The notes beneath the pieces are model-generated. The model was not told the origin of the DNA. It saw only the letters and a list, made by a program, of their open reading frames with translations, and made no database searches. From Nitrospiria bacterium (GTDB lineage: Bacteria; Nitrospirota; UBA9217), in assembly GCA_919902495.1 (NCBI GenBank), contig CAKKRC010000053.1, positions 1 to 61,259 of the forward strand: a DNA stretch of 61,259 nt, read 5' to 3'. Below, piece by piece: positions 60,069 to 61,259 of this stretch (position 1 is its first letter; each line of letters starts with the position of its first letter). A program made the translations under genes and the position numbers.

Positions 60069-60551
60069 GACGGCATTATGGGATAAACGGGGAGGGATTG
60101 CAAGAGGGGGATGTATGGACCGGTGAATGCGTTTTGCGTCCTCTAACTATCGACCGTCATCCCTGAGAGTTTCTATCGGGGAGCCAGAATGTCTAATGGC
60201 GAGGACTGGACTCTCGCTCAGAACCGCTGCGGGAATGACGATAGTGATGCCGCAACAATATGGATTCTGCAATGAGACCGTATTCAGTGGGCTTTCGGAT
60301 GATAATTCCTTATGTCTAACCTACCCGAACGGGTAGTAGCATACCCGAAAAATACCCCGCAATTTCCCCGAATATCTGTTGATTTCGTGTTCGTCCAATG
60401 CTATTCTTTGCGCCACTGCATCACCGCATTCCAATAAATCACTTCGCTTCAATTCTTGACCCGTATTACAACTGAACACTTTAGGCCTCGGAGCAGCGCT
60501 TCGGAGTAAGTTCTGATCTGATAATTTCCAATGATTTAGAAAGGTGAGATT
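60069..60551. other. 483-base intergenic region with repeat and operator-like palindrome
   Basis: No protein gene is convincing. 60150-60245 is a MITE-like stretch with ends CGTCATCCC and GGGAATGACG. At 60321-60336 lies CTACCCG-AA-CGGGTAG, a perfect seven-base inverted repeat, followed by the half-site TACCCG (60342-60347). Such a palindrome could bind a dimeric regulator of the secreted CARDB gene downstream. A -35-like TTGACC lies near 60455, but no good -10. Confidence 0.5.
60321..60336 (+). promoter_or_regulatory. Perfect palindrome CTACCCG-AA-CGGGTAG
   Basis: A symmetric site with seven-base arms and a third half-site beside it, 215 bases before the CARDB gene. It looks like an operator of a two-helix regulator; the regulator is not known. 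Confidence 0.45.
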
Positions 60552-61259
60552 ATGATCACCGCATCCTGGTTGAACGCTTTTTCTGTCCGCAGACGGAGCT
60601 ATTGTTTATATCTCTTACCGCTAATCCTCTTAGCGGGGCTTTGCGGCAATGCCTGGGCGGTGGAGCCGCCTGATCTCATCATGACCACAATATCGGCCCC
60701 AGCCAGCGCGTCGACCGGCAGCACGTTTACGGTAGCGACCACGGCAAAGAACCAGGGGACAGGGTCGGCCGGTTATTTTGTTGTCGGCATCTATCTATCC
60801 ACGGACAATGAGATCACGACCGGCGATACCTACCTTGGAGGCCGTGTCATCAGCAGCTTGGCTGCCGGTGCGGAAAGCTCCGTGAACACATCAGGAACCA
60901 TCCCGGTGGGTATCGCACCCGGTACGTACTATATAGGGGCAATTGCTGATCTCAATAGCCAGGTGGCCGAATCCAACGAAACGAACAACGTCCTTGTGGG
61001 CAATCAGATCCCGGTGACGATAGGTGCCGATCTTGTGATGACCACAATATCGGCGCCAGCCAGCGCGTCGACCGGCAGCACGATCACGGTAGCGACCACG
61101 GCGAAGAACCAGGGGACAGGGTCGGCCGGTTACTTTGTTGTCGGCATCTATCTGTCCACGGACAATGTGATCACGACCAGCGATACCTACCTTGGAGCCC
61201 GTGCCATCAGCAGCTTGGCTGCCGGTGCGGAAAGCTCCGTGAACACATCAGGAACCATC
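60552..61259 (+). CDS. Secreted CARDB-repeat protein (5' part, runs off the window)
   Basis: An open reading frame of at least 236 residues with no stop before the window end. It starts MITASWLNAFSVRRRSYCLY and has a signal peptide of about 38 residues ending near GNAWAVE. Then come CARDB domains: PPDLIMTTISAPASASTGS ... SNETNNVLV. Repeat 1 (60672-61028) and repeat 2 (from 61029) are nearly identical in DNA, with a period of 357 bases or 119 residues. GGTGAG is placed before the ATG. CARDB domains are common in surface and adhesion proteins. The number of repeats is unknown. Confidence 0.75.
   Translation, partial: MITASWLNAFSVRRRSYCLYLLPLILLAGLCGNAWAVEPPDLIMTTISAPASASTGSTFTVATTAKNQGTGSAGYFVVGIYLSTDNEITTGDTYLGGRVISSLAAGAESSVNTSGTIPVGIAPGTYYIGAIADLNSQVAESNETNNVLVGNQIPVTIGADLVMTTISAPASASTGSTITVATTAKNQGTGSAGYFVVGIYLSTDNVITTSDTYLGARAISSLAAGAESSVNTSGTI
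60672..61259 (+). repeat. 357-base tandem repeat inside the CARDB gene
   Basis: The repeats begin GATCTCATCATGACC (60672) and GATCTTGTGATGACC (61029). Over the visible part of unit 2 (about 230 bases) only some ten bases differ. Confidence 0.85.

Noticed and set aside
60337-60551. Riboswitch or sigma-54 promoter upstream of the CARDB gene
   Set aside because: I found no conserved riboswitch core and no GG-N10-GC pair at the -24/-12 spacing. Only a palindrome can be supported.

Overview
The window looks like a chromosomal segment of a GC-rich, double-membrane, probably anaerobic or facultative bacterium of the Nitrospirota / deltaproteobacterial (Desulfobacterota-like) type. The signs are a yceD-rpmF-plsX-fabH...fabD-fabG-acpP-fabF-rnc operon holding a ferredoxin-fused EtfA, EtfB and an acyl-CoA dehydrogenase; a GspE/GspF/pseudopilin operon; an AMMECR1 gene; a lipoprotein of the LpoA/periplasmic-binding type; and many intergenic repeats built from short iterated words. 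The phylum is inferred from gene content only.

Layout. 1-5.2 kb: the 3' end of a group II intron, a DUF7079 gene, a PlsC-type acyltransferase, a membrane GGDEF/EAL protein and a GH3 beta-N-acetylhexosaminidase (NagZ type). 5.2-20.5 kb: a visibly more A+T-rich island. It holds an isoprenylcysteine-methyltransferase-like gene, then a tight eight-gene plus-strand operon from a near-consensus promoter at 5944-5972: AmmeMemoRadiSam-type radical SAM enzyme, trans-sulfuration PLP enzyme, LCAT-like acyltransferase, LuxE, LuxC, penicillin-acylase-family Ntn hydrolase, SPASM-like radical SAM enzyme and DUF3419 (BtaA-like aminocarboxypropyl transferase). A convergent minus-strand set follows: two radical SAM proteins and a short-chain dehydrogenase. 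I read this as an undescribed lipid or acyl-amino-acid biosynthetic locus, and it is the main candidate for a novel system here. Its right edge abuts a 5'-truncated methyltransferase remnant.

20.5-24.5 kb: a DUF1622 membrane protein, an MFS transporter flanked by a direct repeat of the 3' end of a DUF116 gene, the intact DUF116 gene, and hpt. 24.5-32.3 kb: a type II secretion/type IV pilus-like operon (gspF, gspE, a 1412-residue secreted CARDB protein, a pseudopilin). 32.4-37.6 kb: BrnT/BrnA toxin-antitoxin, small genes, a histone-deacetylase-like hydrolase, and two paralogous cysteine-rich proteins of unknown function separated by a 111-bp tandem repeat. 37.6-46.4 kb: housekeeping genes (AMMECR1, polyprenyl synthase, trpS, site-2 protease, an LpoA-like lipoprotein with a 36-residue upstream ORF, tRNA-Ala, a ParE/Phd module, purN, purM). 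46.6-60.1 kb: a small STI1-like protein, an Elp3-like radical SAM protein, rnc, the fatty-acid synthesis operon driven by a perfect sigma-70 consensus promoter at 58690-58718, and a UMF1-type MFS protein. 60.5 kb to the end: the start of a secreted protein made of near-identical 119-residue CARDB repeats that runs off the window.

Two genome-wide habits are visible. Short word-repeat elements fill most intergenic gaps and in at least three places are read in frame inside proteins. Several -10 boxes sit so close to start codons that the mRNAs should be leaderless or nearly so.
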